Shown: one piece after another, positions 45,816 to 54,248 of the stretch
How positions within the stretch are numbered: position 1 is the stretch's first letter
Layout of the letters: every line of letters starts with the position of its first letter
Assembly (NCBI RefSeq): GCF_021412625.1
Contig: NZ_JAKCFI010000002.1
Location: 310,001-374,000, forward strand
Source: Myxococcus stipitatus
GTDB lineage: Bacteria; Myxococcota; Myxococcia; Myxococcales; Myxococcaceae
DNA: 64,000 bases
Direction of reading: 5' to 3'
Position numbers and translations under genes: made by a program
Notes under the pieces: model-generated
The model's database searches: none
The model's input: only the letters and a program-made list of their open reading frames with translations
What the model was told of the DNA's origin: nothing

Positions 45816-46655
45816 ATGGATAGAACCGAGACTGGAGAACGCCTCCATCCTGGCTCCCCGCGCCAAATCGATTGGGAGGAGTTGCCGGACAAGTCTCTCT
45901 GGACGACGCTCCTGGGGGAGCGCTCAGCGCACGCCGAGCTGTCCCCGACCTCTTCCCATCGTGGCGGCGGTAGCGACTGGGATGCGCCATTTGATTTGCG
46001 AGTCGCGTGTCCCCGTGCCATGGACATCGAGAAGCTCTGGGCGCTGAACCAGACGAAGCCTCATCCGGAAGTCGCTGCGGCCCCCTCCGGCCTGACCCCG
46101 GTCCTGCTCGCACATACTGTCACGGCATTTCCCAATGATGGCTTCCTCCCGGGAAACGTCTTTGCGCTGGGGTATGAGTTCGTTCTGCACGATCAGTCGC
46201 GAGCGGCCACGATTGCGGTCGCTCCGTCCGACGAAGTGCTGCGCATCGCCAGTATTCACCAGAAGGTCTCGTTCGGCGTGGATCTCGGAGGGAAATGGCA
46301 TTACCCCACCGCCTCGGGAGGAGGAGGTGGCGAGGTCCTGGAGTCACTCGGCGGTGCGACGATCTCCTGCTCCACGGACCAGCGATATGCGTTCGACGTC
46401 ACGCTGGATGCCTCTCTCCGCAAGGTGGTCGGAGCGCCGGTCGGAGTAGGAGGGGCTCTGTGGAAGTTGTATCGCCAGAACGAATCGCTGGATCGCCCCT
46501 TCACGCTGCTGCAAACGCTGCTCCTACCAAAGGAGACCGTGGAGCTGAGGTGCACCGTGAAGACATGGGTGATGCGAGCGGGCTTCCTGGGGACTCGATG
46601 GGGAGCCGTGTATTGGCCTTATGCTGATCAGGACTTTGCCGTCATGCTCAGGTGA
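45816..46655 (+). CDS. Uncharacterised first protein of the protease-STAND cassette
   Basis: Not recognised. A 279-residue soluble protein; no signal peptide or membrane helix. The first ~75 residues are polar and probably flexible (DRTETGERLHPGSPRQ). The rest looks beta-rich, with strands such as VLLAHTVTAFPNDGFLPGN, FALGYEFVLHD, VSFGVDLGGKWH and FDVTLDASLRKVVG, a Gly5 run near the middle, and a Trp/Tyr-rich end (TRWGAVYWPYADQDFAVML). It ends six bases before the protease-STAND gene. It could be an effector, ligand sensor or chaperone for that protein; no function is claimed. An upstream in-frame ATG (45756) is possible. Confidence 0.72.
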   Translation: MDRTETGERLHPGSPRQIDWEELPDKSLWTTLLGERSAHAELSPTSSHRGGGSDWDAPFDLRVACPRAMDIEKLWALNQTKPHPEVAAAPSGLTPVLLAHTVTAFPNDGFLPGNVFALGYEFVLHDQSRAATIAVAPSDEVLRIASIHQKVSFGVDLGGKWHYPTASGGGGGEVLESLGGATISCSTDQRYAFDVTLDASLRKVVGAPVGVGGALWKLYRQNESLDRPFTLLQTLLLPKETVELRCTVKTWVMRAGFLGTRWGAVYWPYADQDFAVMLR

Positions 46656-46661
46656 GCCCCT

Positions 46662-49600
46662 ATGGACGTAAAGTCGCAGCGGTTGCTGAAGCGCATGGTT
46701 GCACGCGTCGATCTTCCGCCTGACCAGAAGCATCGGCCGGATGTTCCGCCCGGCGCTCCTCGGCCGAATGGGACGGCCTTCCTGGTGGGGCCGGACTTGG
46801 CGGCCACGGCGCTCCACGTTCTCGAGGGGCATACGACTGTTTCCCTACGCTTCACTGAGACAGGAGAAGAGAGGACCGCGGACCTCATCTGGAAGCATCC
46901 TTGGGGACATGACGTGGCAGTCCTCCGATTGAGGGCGCGTTGTGATTGGCCAAGGTTGGCCTGGGGGGAGGGGACGTTTGCTGGGGATGGCTGGGCTTCT
47001 TTCGGCTATCCAGCGGGGCTCTTCGATGGCCACCTGTTGAGAAACGAGAAGGTCGCGGACCCCGAGCACCTGATTGCCCAGTACAACCAGCGATTCCTTC
47101 ATCTGGAGACGCGGTTGGCCAAGGAGAGCCTCGGGGGATTCAGCGGGGCGCCGGTCGCAGTCGACGGATGCGTCGTTGGCATCATCACGGCGCAACTCCA
47201 GCGCAGACTGTTCGACTCTCAGTCCGCCGATCCCACTGTTTCGCCGCCATCTCCGCAATGGCGTCTTTCGCTTGATACTCTATATGCGTTGCCCGTGACG
47301 CTGTTGAACGAATGCTTCGCGCTTGCCGGGGAGGCTCGGAAGCCCCGACCGCGGGGGCTGGAGCAGCTTCTCGCGCTCTTTGATGATCCTCGGTGCGAGG
47401 GGCAGTGGGTGGTGCCGACATTGTCGAATCTCGATACCGGTGCGCAGATGCCCGCGACTGAGTTCGCGTCGCGGGTCTGGCAGTCGCCTCGGGCCCTGTT
47501 CGGGGTCGAGGCGCCGAGTGGCTCCGGAAAGTCGACGTTGATCGAGTTCCTCGGACGTCATGCCATGCAGGCGAATGTGGCCGGCCCAATCGACCTGGTA
47601 CCGCTCTATGTCAATGCGGCCTCCTGGGTTGACGCTCCAGACAGTGACGAGATTTTTCATTTCGCGGTAAGGCAACGCGCGCGGCGAAGGGGACGCGGCT
47701 GCGAGCTGATCAATCCCGGCTTCTATACCCGATGGCCTGATGAATTCGGAATCCGGTTCATGGTGTTGGTCGAGGGGCTTGATGAACTCGACCTGAAGCA
47801 GCAAAGGGCGTTCGAGCCGCATCTGCAGACCTTCGCGAGCAATGTCGGGCGAGGCGATGCGCTGGTCCTGGTGACACGCTCGCGAACGAAAGTTGTGTCG
47901 CGAACACTCGCGAATGAGCTCGCCTGGCATTCAATCCTGCCATTCAGCGACGAGCAGCAGCGACAGGCCGTCGAACGTTGGCAGACTGCCGTATCCAGGG
48001 ATGGCGGGCGAGAAGTGCTCAGCGCGTTGCCGGACACGATACGTCAACACCCCCAGTGGCTGGCGGTCGCGCTGGCTGCCGCGTCCGGTTCGGCGGCGAG
48101 GTCACGCCCCGTTCCTGCGCATGTTACCGCGCTGTATTCGGAATATGAGCGGCACGCGTTACCGGAATATGCACTCGAGGATACAGCGGAAGCCTCGTTT
48201 CAACGTGCGGCATTGCAGACTTTCGCGTTGTGGTCGATTCAGAATCGTCGCACGGACATCCAGCTCTTCAAACGCGAACGCTTGGGCGTTCTCGCCGCGC
48301 GGCTGGATGAGTCGCCCGCGCGTGCTCAAACAGGATTTGGCCGTCTGATGGACGACCTCGCTGCTCGTCGGAATCTGCTGCAAAAGGATGGAGATCGCGT
48401 CGTCTGGAGGCATGCCTCCATCCAGGCGTATTTCGCGGCGAGCGCTCTCGTCTCCTCCAACGAAGAGGTGCGCAAGGCCCAGGCGTTCAACGATCAAGAC
48501 CCGGTGGATGTCCTCCTAGGGGATGTGACTTACAGCGAGAACGAGGTGAAGCTGTTTGCCGCGTCGATGTTGTGTGACGCGGACCGGGAGCGGTTGTTGA
48601 GCCTTGCTGGTTCAAGTCCGAAGGCCCGAAAGCTGGTGGCGGCCTCCGCTCCGTATGGATTTGAGCTCGCGTCGCATGGCCCGGCGTTGGCGAGTTCGCT
48701 CGTCTCTGATCTGCTCGGTCGACGTCAGGGCAAGTCGGCCTGCTCATTGCTGTGGGAACTCTATGATGGGGCGATGCCTGACGAACTCAGGTGCATGGTC
48801 AGTATCGGCAGGGATGCGACGGATGCGCTGGCGGACGCGTTCCATGGACTTCAGGACGTGTACTTCCTGGCGCGAGTCTTCTCGTCGGCACTGGCTCATG
48901 TGAGAGCATTCGATGCGCTCGAGAGCGTGGCCGCTGACTCCGCGTCTCACGCCGTCGTGAGGACGCAGGCGCTGCGTGCCTTGTTTGCCGCGGGGGCGGA
49001 GAATCATGTCAGGAATCTCTTGGAAAGGGTATCCTTCGTCGGCCCCATGAGGCGGATTGCTGAAGCGGCATGCCGTGTGCTGGTGCCCGGGTTGGCATCT
49101 CGTCTTGGTCTCGGCCCAGTGGATGATTTTCGCCGCTCGGAGTGTGGAGGCGTGTTCTGGCTGGCGGTGGCGGCGGCCGAGGAGAACCGTCTCGCGGATG
49201 TCGTTGAACAGGTCGTGCGTGGCGGCTTCTCGCTTTCAGATGTCGAGGCGTTGCTCTCAGTCGCGGAGCGCTACGAGATGCTGGATGCGCCATGCCTCAG
49301 CCAGATCGAGGGTGCTGTCTCCGTTTCCACCCGACTTTTGGCTCATGCTCGTGAGCGCCAGTCCATCAGGGCCAACCCGCTCAACCTGCTGCATGAAGAG
49401 GGAGAGCCGCCGAACACCGCCAGGCTGGATGCCGCATGTCTGAACATCCATGCCTGGGCGGAGGGGCGCATGATCGGGAAGCTTCGTTTCGTGGTGGAGA
49501 AGGAATCCACGCCGGAGTTGCGCGCCCACGCGGTCAAGGGGCTCGCCAACATCGGGGCGGCACGGACACTCAGGTCGCTGGGGCAATCGGGCGTGTATCC

Positions 49601-49685
49601 CACCGAGAAATACCTGGAGAGTCACGCGGACATCTGGTTCGGACGGATTGTTGGAATGGACCGGAGTGAAACGCCATGGTGGTGA
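46662..49685 (+). CDS. Trypsin-like protease fused to NACHT/STAND NTPase
   Basis: 1007-residue multidomain protein. Residues 1-215 form a trypsin-like serine protease with all three catalytic residues: His52 (TALHV, after GTAFLVG), Asp84 (HDVAVLRL) and Ser161 (GGFSGAPV). Residues about 240-640 are a STAND/NACHT NTPase: Walker A APSGSGKST (284-292), Walker B region LVEGLDELD (369-377), a sensor-like LVTRSR, and the NACHT winged-helix signature RHASIQAYFAA. The last ~350 residues are helical, suggestive of degenerate repeats that could sense a target. STAND proteins switch from ADP to ATP form and oligomerise to activate effectors; here the effector is presumably the protease. Inferred role: anti-phage or self/non-self conflict. 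Confidence 0.9.
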   Translation: MDVKSQRLLKRMVARVDLPPDQKHRPDVPPGAPRPNGTAFLVGPDLAATALHVLEGHTTVSLRFTETGEERTADLIWKHPWGHDVAVLRLRARCDWPRLAWGEGTFAGDGWASFGYPAGLFDGHLLRNEKVADPEHLIAQYNQRFLHLETRLAKESLGGFSGAPVAVDGCVVGIITAQLQRRLFDSQSADPTVSPPSPQWRLSLDTLYALPVTLLNECFALAGEARKPRPRGLEQLLALFDDPRCEGQWVVPTLSNLDTGAQMPATEFASRVWQSPRALFGVEAPSGSGKSTLIEFLGRHAMQANVAGPIDLVPLYVNAASWVDAPDSDEIFHFAVRQRARRRGRGCELINPGFYTRWPDEFGIRFMVLVEGLDELDLKQQRAFEPHLQTFASNVGRGDALVLVTRSRTKVVSRTLANELAWHSILPFSDEQQRQAVERWQTAVSRDGGREVLSALPDTIRQHPQWLAVALAAASGSAARSRPVPAHVTALYSEYERHALPEYALEDTAEASFQRAALQTFALWSIQNRRTDIQLFKRERLGVLAARLDESPARAQTGFGRLMDDLAARRNLLQKDGDRVVWRHASIQAYFAASALVSSNEEVRKAQAFNDQDPVDVLLGDVTYSENEVKLFAASMLCDADRERLLSLAGSSPKARKLVAASAPYGFELASHGPALASSLVSDLLGRRQGKSACSLLWELYDGAMPDELRCMVSIGRDATDALADAFHGLQDVYFLARVFSSALAHVRAFDALESVAADSASHAVVRTQALRALFAAGAENHVRNLLERVSFVGPMRRIAEAACRVLVPGLASRLGLGPVDDFRRSECGGVFWLAVAAAEENRLADVVEQVVRGGFSLSDVEALLSVAERYEMLDAPCLSQIEGAVSVSTRLLAHARERQSIRANPLNLLHEEGEPPNTARLDAACLNIHAWAEGRMIGKLRFVVEKESTPELRAHAVKGLANIGAARTLRSLGQSGVYPTEKYLESHADIWFGRIVGMDRSETPWW

Positions 49686-50614
49686 AGCTCGGATGCTGGT
49701 CGTGTCGCGCGCATGTCGCCGACAGCGAAGGGGCGCCTAGTTTGTTCAAGTGCCGGCGTTGCCAACGCGACAACTTGTTCTGGTCACGCGTCATTGTCGA
49801 TTGTTCATCGTGTGGGCGTGGCGTCTCGATTGATGTTCTCAACCAGAAGAGCGCGACCTGTAGTCGATGCCAGAAGGTGGTGCGTCCAACCTCCTTTGGG
49901 ATTCATGGGATCGATCCCAACACGCCCTTCACGGCATTGGACGAAGGTCCGCTGAGTGACCATGAGGCTCTCCAGTGTCGGAAGGCTGGCTGGAGCGTTT
50001 CCTACTGGGAGGACGACGAGCTCGGCAATGAGGGTCCTTATGACGACATCTGGGCGCTGCATGACATCGCCGAGGGAGTTTTGAATCGCGTCGAGCGCTC
50101 ATCGAAAAACAAAGTGCTTGCGATTCTGCCATGCTTTTTTCGTGATTATCCCGCGCTGCTGTGTTGGAGCAATGTCGTCCTTGGTCAGGGGGATACGGGA
50201 ACCGCCAAGTTCATGGGGGCAGGTGGAAGCGCCAGGTTTCAGGCCGAGTTCGAGCGATTTCTGCATGTCCTGAAAATCTCTGTCGTTGTCGTTGCGACTC
50301 GCGCCGTCGCGGCATTGCTGGCGCAGCATCAGTTCTATGCGCGGTTCATGTCCATGCTCGCCGTCGCGGACACTCAGGAGACAGGCCTCCCGATTACTCG
50401 AGTTCCCGTCGTCTTGAGCGGTGTGAAGCGTCACGCTGTGGGGGTGATTTGGGGGCGCTCCACCGGTGAAAAGTGGCGCGTGAACAAGGTGAACGCGGAT
50501 GGTACGGCGGACCTCGTGCAACTCACCTCTGACGGTGAACCGTCAGGGACGTTCGTCACCAGGCGAACCGAGGCGCATTTGCTGAGAACCGGGCTGACGC
50601 AGCGCCTGTTTTGA
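49676..50614 (+). CDS. Double zinc-ribbon protein of the protease-STAND cassette
   Basis: 312-residue protein whose start lies 10 bases inside the end of the protease-STAND gene, so the two are translationally linked. The N-terminus holds eight cysteines in four CxxC knuckles (C7/C10, C26/C29, C43/C46, C62/C65), forming two zinc ribbons. The remaining ~245 residues are not recognised: an acidic, Trp-containing region (GWSVSYWEDDELGNEGPYDD), a helix-strand core with VLKISVVVVATRAVAALLA, and a charged C-terminus. It could be a substrate cleaved by the protease, a nucleic-acid-binding effector, or an adaptor. Codon usage is less GC-biased than in neighbouring core genes. Confidence 0.8.
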   Translation: MVVKLGCWSCRAHVADSEGAPSLFKCRRCQRDNLFWSRVIVDCSSCGRGVSIDVLNQKSATCSRCQKVVRPTSFGIHGIDPNTPFTALDEGPLSDHEALQCRKAGWSVSYWEDDELGNEGPYDDIWALHDIAEGVLNRVERSSKNKVLAILPCFFRDYPALLCWSNVVLGQGDTGTAKFMGAGGSARFQAEFERFLHVLKISVVVVATRAVAALLAQHQFYARFMSMLAVADTQETGLPITRVPVVLSGVKRHAVGVIWGRSTGEKWRVNKVNADGTADLVQLTSDGEPSGTFVTRRTEAHLLRTGLTQRLF

Positions 50615-50856
50615 CCTGCCATGCGTCGTCGTTCGACGGGCGCAATCCGTTGCGGCGCTGCTTCCTGCCAAGGGCCCCCATTCCAATGGACACGGCGCCG
50701 TCCCTTTGGGGGGACCGTTCCCATGCGGATGGAACTTCCGTGGGTTGAGGCGTGCCGAATTTGTGGGAGCGGGCTGTGCTGCCTCCCGGAACCGACGAGC
50801 TCCCAGAGGACTGTCAGGACGGCGGCCGCGTCGCGCCCTGGTCATGCGCGGCGGAC

Positions 50857-50883
50857 GGCCCGAGGCTCAGCGTGCCTCGGGCC
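50857..50883 (-). terminator. Hairpin spanning the 3' end of the GT39 gene
   Basis: Perfect ten-pair stem GGCCCGAGGC/GCCTCGGGCC, with a seven-base loop that contains the stop codon. No U-tract. It separates the accessory cassette from the reverse-strand glycosyltransferase and may end transcripts from both sides. Confidence 0.5.
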
Positions 50884-52714
50884 GGACGTAGACGACCACC
50901 TGGGGCGTCTCGTCCAGGTACAGGCCCATGGCCGGCGTGCGCGTGCCGAAGGCCTGCCACGTGAGGAACTCGTGCTCGCGGAACTCCTGGTGGTACTGGT
51001 ACGCGACGATGTCCGCGTCGAACGGGCTGCCCACCGCGCGCAGGTCCTCGCGCAGCATGCCGTTGCGCTGGTAGTCGCGGAACGAACCACCGTGGACCTC
51101 GTGGAGGAACAGCCTCGCGCCGGGCTTCGCGTGGGCGTTGATCCACGGCAGCACGCCCGTGACGTGGCTCGACCAGAACTGCCGCTGCATTCCCAGCGTC
51201 GCCGCGCCCGCGGCCCCGCCCGCCAGCTCCGAATAGGCCGCCGTCCCGTACGGGAAGACGTGCGCCGAATACGCCAGCGCCGGCGCGAGGAGCACCGCGA
51301 AGACGGGCGCCGCCACCGCGGTCCACGGCAGTGAGGCCCAGCGCGTCCTCAGCCGCTCCCACAGCGCCGCGCACCCCCGCGCCACGGCCTCTCCGGCGAG
51401 CAGCCCGAGGAACACCATGGACGGGAACCAGTGCTTCACGCCGCCGAAGTGCGGCACCTGCGGGTGGCTGATGATGAGGATGGACGTCACCGCGTTCACC
51501 CCGACCAGCGCCTCCGCCATCGTCACCGGCCGCGTCACCCACGCGCGCGTGCGCTCGAATCGTGTCAGCCCCACGCGCGCCGCGAGCGCCACCAGCCCCG
51601 TCACCATGGGCGCGAACAGGCTGGTGGGCACCGTGAGCGCCGTCTTCACCACCACGTAGGCCAGGGGGAAGGGCGGCTCGCGCAGGAGGGTGCCCAGGTA
51701 GAACCAGGCGTAGTGGTTGTGCTTGGCGTGGAAGGCCAGGTACCAGGCCGTGCGGTCCACCGGGTGGTGCCAGAGATAGGGCCAGTGCAGGTAGAAGAGG
51801 ATGGGGCCGAGCACCGCCATGGCGGCGATGGGCACCAGCGCCCGCGTCACCTCGGGACTCACCTTCTCCACGCCCTTGAGCAGCCACGTCCCGCCCGCCG
51901 CCAGCCCCGCGAACAGGAGCGTGTGCGGGCTGAGCAGCAGGAAGCCGCGCTGGAAGCCGTCCGCGCCGCCGAGCGACAACACCAGCAGCCCGTAGAACAC
52001 GCCCACCGCCGCGAACAGCCCCACGAAGCGCAGGAGCCACGCGCGCGCCTCGGGGACCGCCTGGCTCGCCGTCCACGCGCGCCACAGCGCGAAGGGCGTC
52101 AGCACGAACGGCAGGAACAGCGCGTTGTGCTTGGTGGCCAGCGCCAGGCCGAAGGCCACGCCGCACCACACGCCCCACTTCACGTCCTCCAGCGCCCGCC
52201 AGAAGCCGTACACGACGAGCAGCCACAGGGCCGCCACCGGCACGTCGAAGCAGGACAGCTCCGCGTTGAAGTACTGGCGCGGCACCAACATGAAGGCGAG
52301 CGCGGCGAACAGGCCCGCGGTGCGTCCGTAGAGCGCGCTGCCGAAGAGGAAGCTCAAGGCCGGCACCAGCGCGGCCAGGGCGAACGCCGGCAGCCGGAAG
52401 GCCGTGGCCGACCGCATCCACCCCAACGTGTCGTGGAAGAGCAGGTGGCTCAGCCCGAACAGCGTCTTCATCAGCGCCGGGTGCTCGTGGTTGTAGTCCC
52501 ACGCCCGCACGATGGCCGCGTCCGTCAGCGCCCGCGCGGGCGAATGCAAGAGCTGGCGGAACCAGCCCGCGTAGCCCTCCGCCGCCGCGAAGTAGACGCT
52601 CTCGTCACGCGTGAAGCCCACCGCGGACTCCGTCACCCACAGCGCCACGAAGGCCAGCACCCACAGGCCGAAGGCGGTCCACTTCTCGTCCCGCGTGGGC
52701 GCCCTGCCCGTCAT
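50867..52714 (-). CDS. GT39-type membrane glycosyltransferase (ArnT/PMT-like)
   Basis: Integral membrane glycosyltransferase of the GT-C fold, 615 residues, using a polyprenyl-phosphate sugar donor. Early acidic residues after the first helix (FTRDESVYFAAAEGYAGW) match the catalytic Asp loop of GT39 enzymes. About ten to twelve helices follow (e.g. AFALAALVPALSFLFGSALYG). The C-terminal ~100 residues are extracytoplasmic and soluble. It overlaps the preceding gene by four bases, suggesting that the two proteins work as a pair on an envelope or surface glycan or protein. Confidence 0.85.
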   Translation of the reverse strand: MTGRAPTRDEKWTAFGLWVLAFVALWVTESAVGFTRDESVYFAAAEGYAGWFRQLLHSPARALTDAAIVRAWDYNHEHPALMKTLFGLSHLLFHDTLGWMRSATAFRLPAFALAALVPALSFLFGSALYGRTAGLFAALAFMLVPRQYFNAELSCFDVPVAALWLLVVYGFWRALEDVKWGVWCGVAFGLALATKHNALFLPFVLTPFALWRAWTASQAVPEARAWLLRFVGLFAAVGVFYGLLVLSLGGADGFQRGFLLLSPHTLLFAGLAAGGTWLLKGVEKVSPEVTRALVPIAAMAVLGPILFYLHWPYLWHHPVDRTAWYLAFHAKHNHYAWFYLGTLLREPPFPLAYVVVKTALTVPTSLFAPMVTGLVALAARVGLTRFERTRAWVTRPVTMAEALVGVNAVTSILIISHPQVPHFGGVKHWFPSMVFLGLLAGEAVARGCAALWERLRTRWASLPWTAVAAPVFAVLLAPALAYSAHVFPYGTAAYSELAGGAAGAATLGMQRQFWSSHVTGVLPWINAHAKPGARLFLHEVHGGSFRDYQRNGMLREDLRAVGSPFDADIVAYQYHQEFREHEFLTWQAFGTRTPAMGLYLDETPQVVVYVRPEAR

Positions 52715-53715
52715 GGCCTCGACCCCACCGCCGGCTCCACCGCCAGCACGTCCAGGCACACCTGCCGCCGGTCCTGGTTCTCCGAACGCACCCAGACCTT
52801 CACCGTGCGCGGCGGCCCCTCGGGCAGCCGCACCTGCGCCGTCTGCACGCCCTCGCGGCCCGGCGGTATCGCGACCTCCAGCAGGTTGTCGCCGCTCGCC
52901 GCGTCGTCCACGCCCAGGTACGCCGTCGTCAGGCGCGCGTCCTTCATGTGCGCGAACTCGAAGATGATGCCGCCCTCCAGCCGCAGGTCCACGCCGCCCG
53001 GCACGCCGTCCAGCTCCGCCACCAGCCGCTGGGCGCCGCCGGGCGCGTGCATCCACAGGCAACGGCGCGGCTCGTAGAAGATTTCGTGCCACTCCGGCGC
53101 CACGTACAGGTGCGGCGGGCCGGGGCAGCGGTGCGCCTTCCCGTCGAAGGGGCAGCTCTTGCGCCCGCCGTCGGGCTCCTCCAGGTACACGCGCGCCTGG
53201 TCCGCGACCTCCATGGCCACGAAGCGGCGCGGCCGGTAGCGCCCGTTCTCATAGAGCGCCAGCGTCAGGGTGCCCGCGTGGTGCGTGGCGCCCACGGCGC
53301 GGCGCTCGGGGAGGAAGTCCTTCAGGAAGGCCGCCTCGTCCGAGCGGGGCAGCTCCGGCTGGCCCAGCACCCAGACGCGCGGGTGCGCGGAGAGGTCGTC
53401 GCGCTCCGAGCCCAGGTACCCGTAGACGGGGACCTCCGGCGGGACGAAGAGGCGGGCGCGCTCCGCCCACCAGGGGAACAGGAGCACCGCGTCGCCGGGG
53501 CGGGCCTCCGCCTTCAGCCGCTCCGCCAGCGCCCGGTAGTTGTCCTCGGAGGGCATGCGCGAGGACAGGCGCAGGTGGAACACCAGGCACAGGAGCGCGA
53601 CGAGCAGCAGCCCCCCCAGCTCGAGCAGGGGCAGCGCGCGCGTGAGGCTAGGACTTCGCAAGGCGGATCTTCTGCTCGCTCTTTTCCCGGCAGAAGGTGC
53701 AGAAGATGGGCTCAC
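52711..53715 (-). CDS. Single-span membrane protein partnered with the GT39 enzyme
   Basis: Not assigned to a family. One transmembrane helix (about 30-50: LPLLELGGLLLVALLCLVFH) follows a basic N-terminus, and the rest is extracytoplasmic. The segment DNYRALAERLKAEARPGDAV, then LFPWWAERARLFVPPEVPVY, resembles the soluble domains attached to GT39/PMT membrane enzymes, and the second half looks like a beta-sandwich. The longest frame begins with GTG and overlaps carG by 68 bp; a TTG near 53661, just before the membrane segment, is a plausible true start. Confidence 0.75.
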   Translation of the reverse strand: MSPSSAPSAGKRASRRSALRSPSLTRALPLLELGGLLLVALLCLVFHLRLSSRMPSEDNYRALAERLKAEARPGDAVLLFPWWAERARLFVPPEVPVYGYLGSERDDLSAHPRVWVLGQPELPRSDEAAFLKDFLPERRAVGATHHAGTLTLALYENGRYRPRRFVAMEVADQARVYLEEPDGGRKSCPFDGKAHRCPGPPHLYVAPEWHEIFYEPRRCLWMHAPGGAQRLVAELDGVPGGVDLRLEGGIIFEFAHMKDARLTTAYLGVDDAASGDNLLEVAIPPGREGVQTAQVRLPEGPPRTVKVWVRSENQDRRQVCLDVLAVEPAVGSRP

Positions 53716-54160
53716 CCTGGGAGAACGACGGCGTCCAGGGCGGGTACATGGAGCAGCGCGGATCCAGGCAGTGGTGCAGCTCCCACAGGTGCCCCAGCTG
53801 GTGCAGCGCCTGCCGCGCCACCGGCTTGAACGCGGCCTCCAGGTCCTTGTGCGGCTGGAGGGTGATGACGGCGCGGTCCTTGCCCTGGCGCGCGAAGCCC
53901 TGCGTGGGCGCCATGCCGCTGGGCAGCTCGCGCTCCTTCAGCTTGCGCGAGGTGAGCAGCAGCACCTTGTCGTCCTGGTAGGCGCGGATGCCCTTCACCT
54001 GGTCCAGCAGCTTCTCCGCGTCCAGCGGGTCGCCAATCCCCGCGGGGACCTCGGCGCTGCCGGAGTGCTCGCTGCCCACGCCGAACGCCGTGTAGAGCGT
54101 GCGGTTGAGCTTGGCGAGCTGCTTGTCGTCGAAGGGGTCCAGCGTCACGACGCGAATCAC
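53648..54160 (-). CDS. carG: CarG, archaemetzincin-like transcription regulator
   Basis: Zinc protein of 170 residues, the obligate partner of CarD in myxobacteria, where the pair regulates light-induced carotenoid synthesis and development. It has the archaemetzincin core HQLGHLWELHHC (residues 120-131), then Cys136 and the Cys154/Cys157 pair. His120, His124 and His130 fit one zinc site and the cysteines a second. The general-base Glu of proteases (position 121) is Gln, so it should not be a peptidase, as known for CarG. It lies 88 bp after carD on the same strand. Length and context both match. Confidence 0.93.
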   Translation of the reverse strand: MIRVVTLDPFDDKQLAKLNRTLYTAFGVGSEHSGSAEVPAGIGDPLDAEKLLDQVKGIRAYQDDKVLLLTSRKLKERELPSGMAPTQGFARQGKDRAVITLQPHKDLEAAFKPVARQALHQLGHLWELHHCLDPRCSMYPPWTPSFSQGEPIFCTFCREKSEQKIRLAKS

Positions 54161-54248
54161 GGGGCGTCACCTCGGCGCAAAGGGCCTGGGAGGGAGCGGG
54201 AGGGTCCGCCGCTTCATCCGACAGACCCGTCGGTCCAGTTGTCGACGG

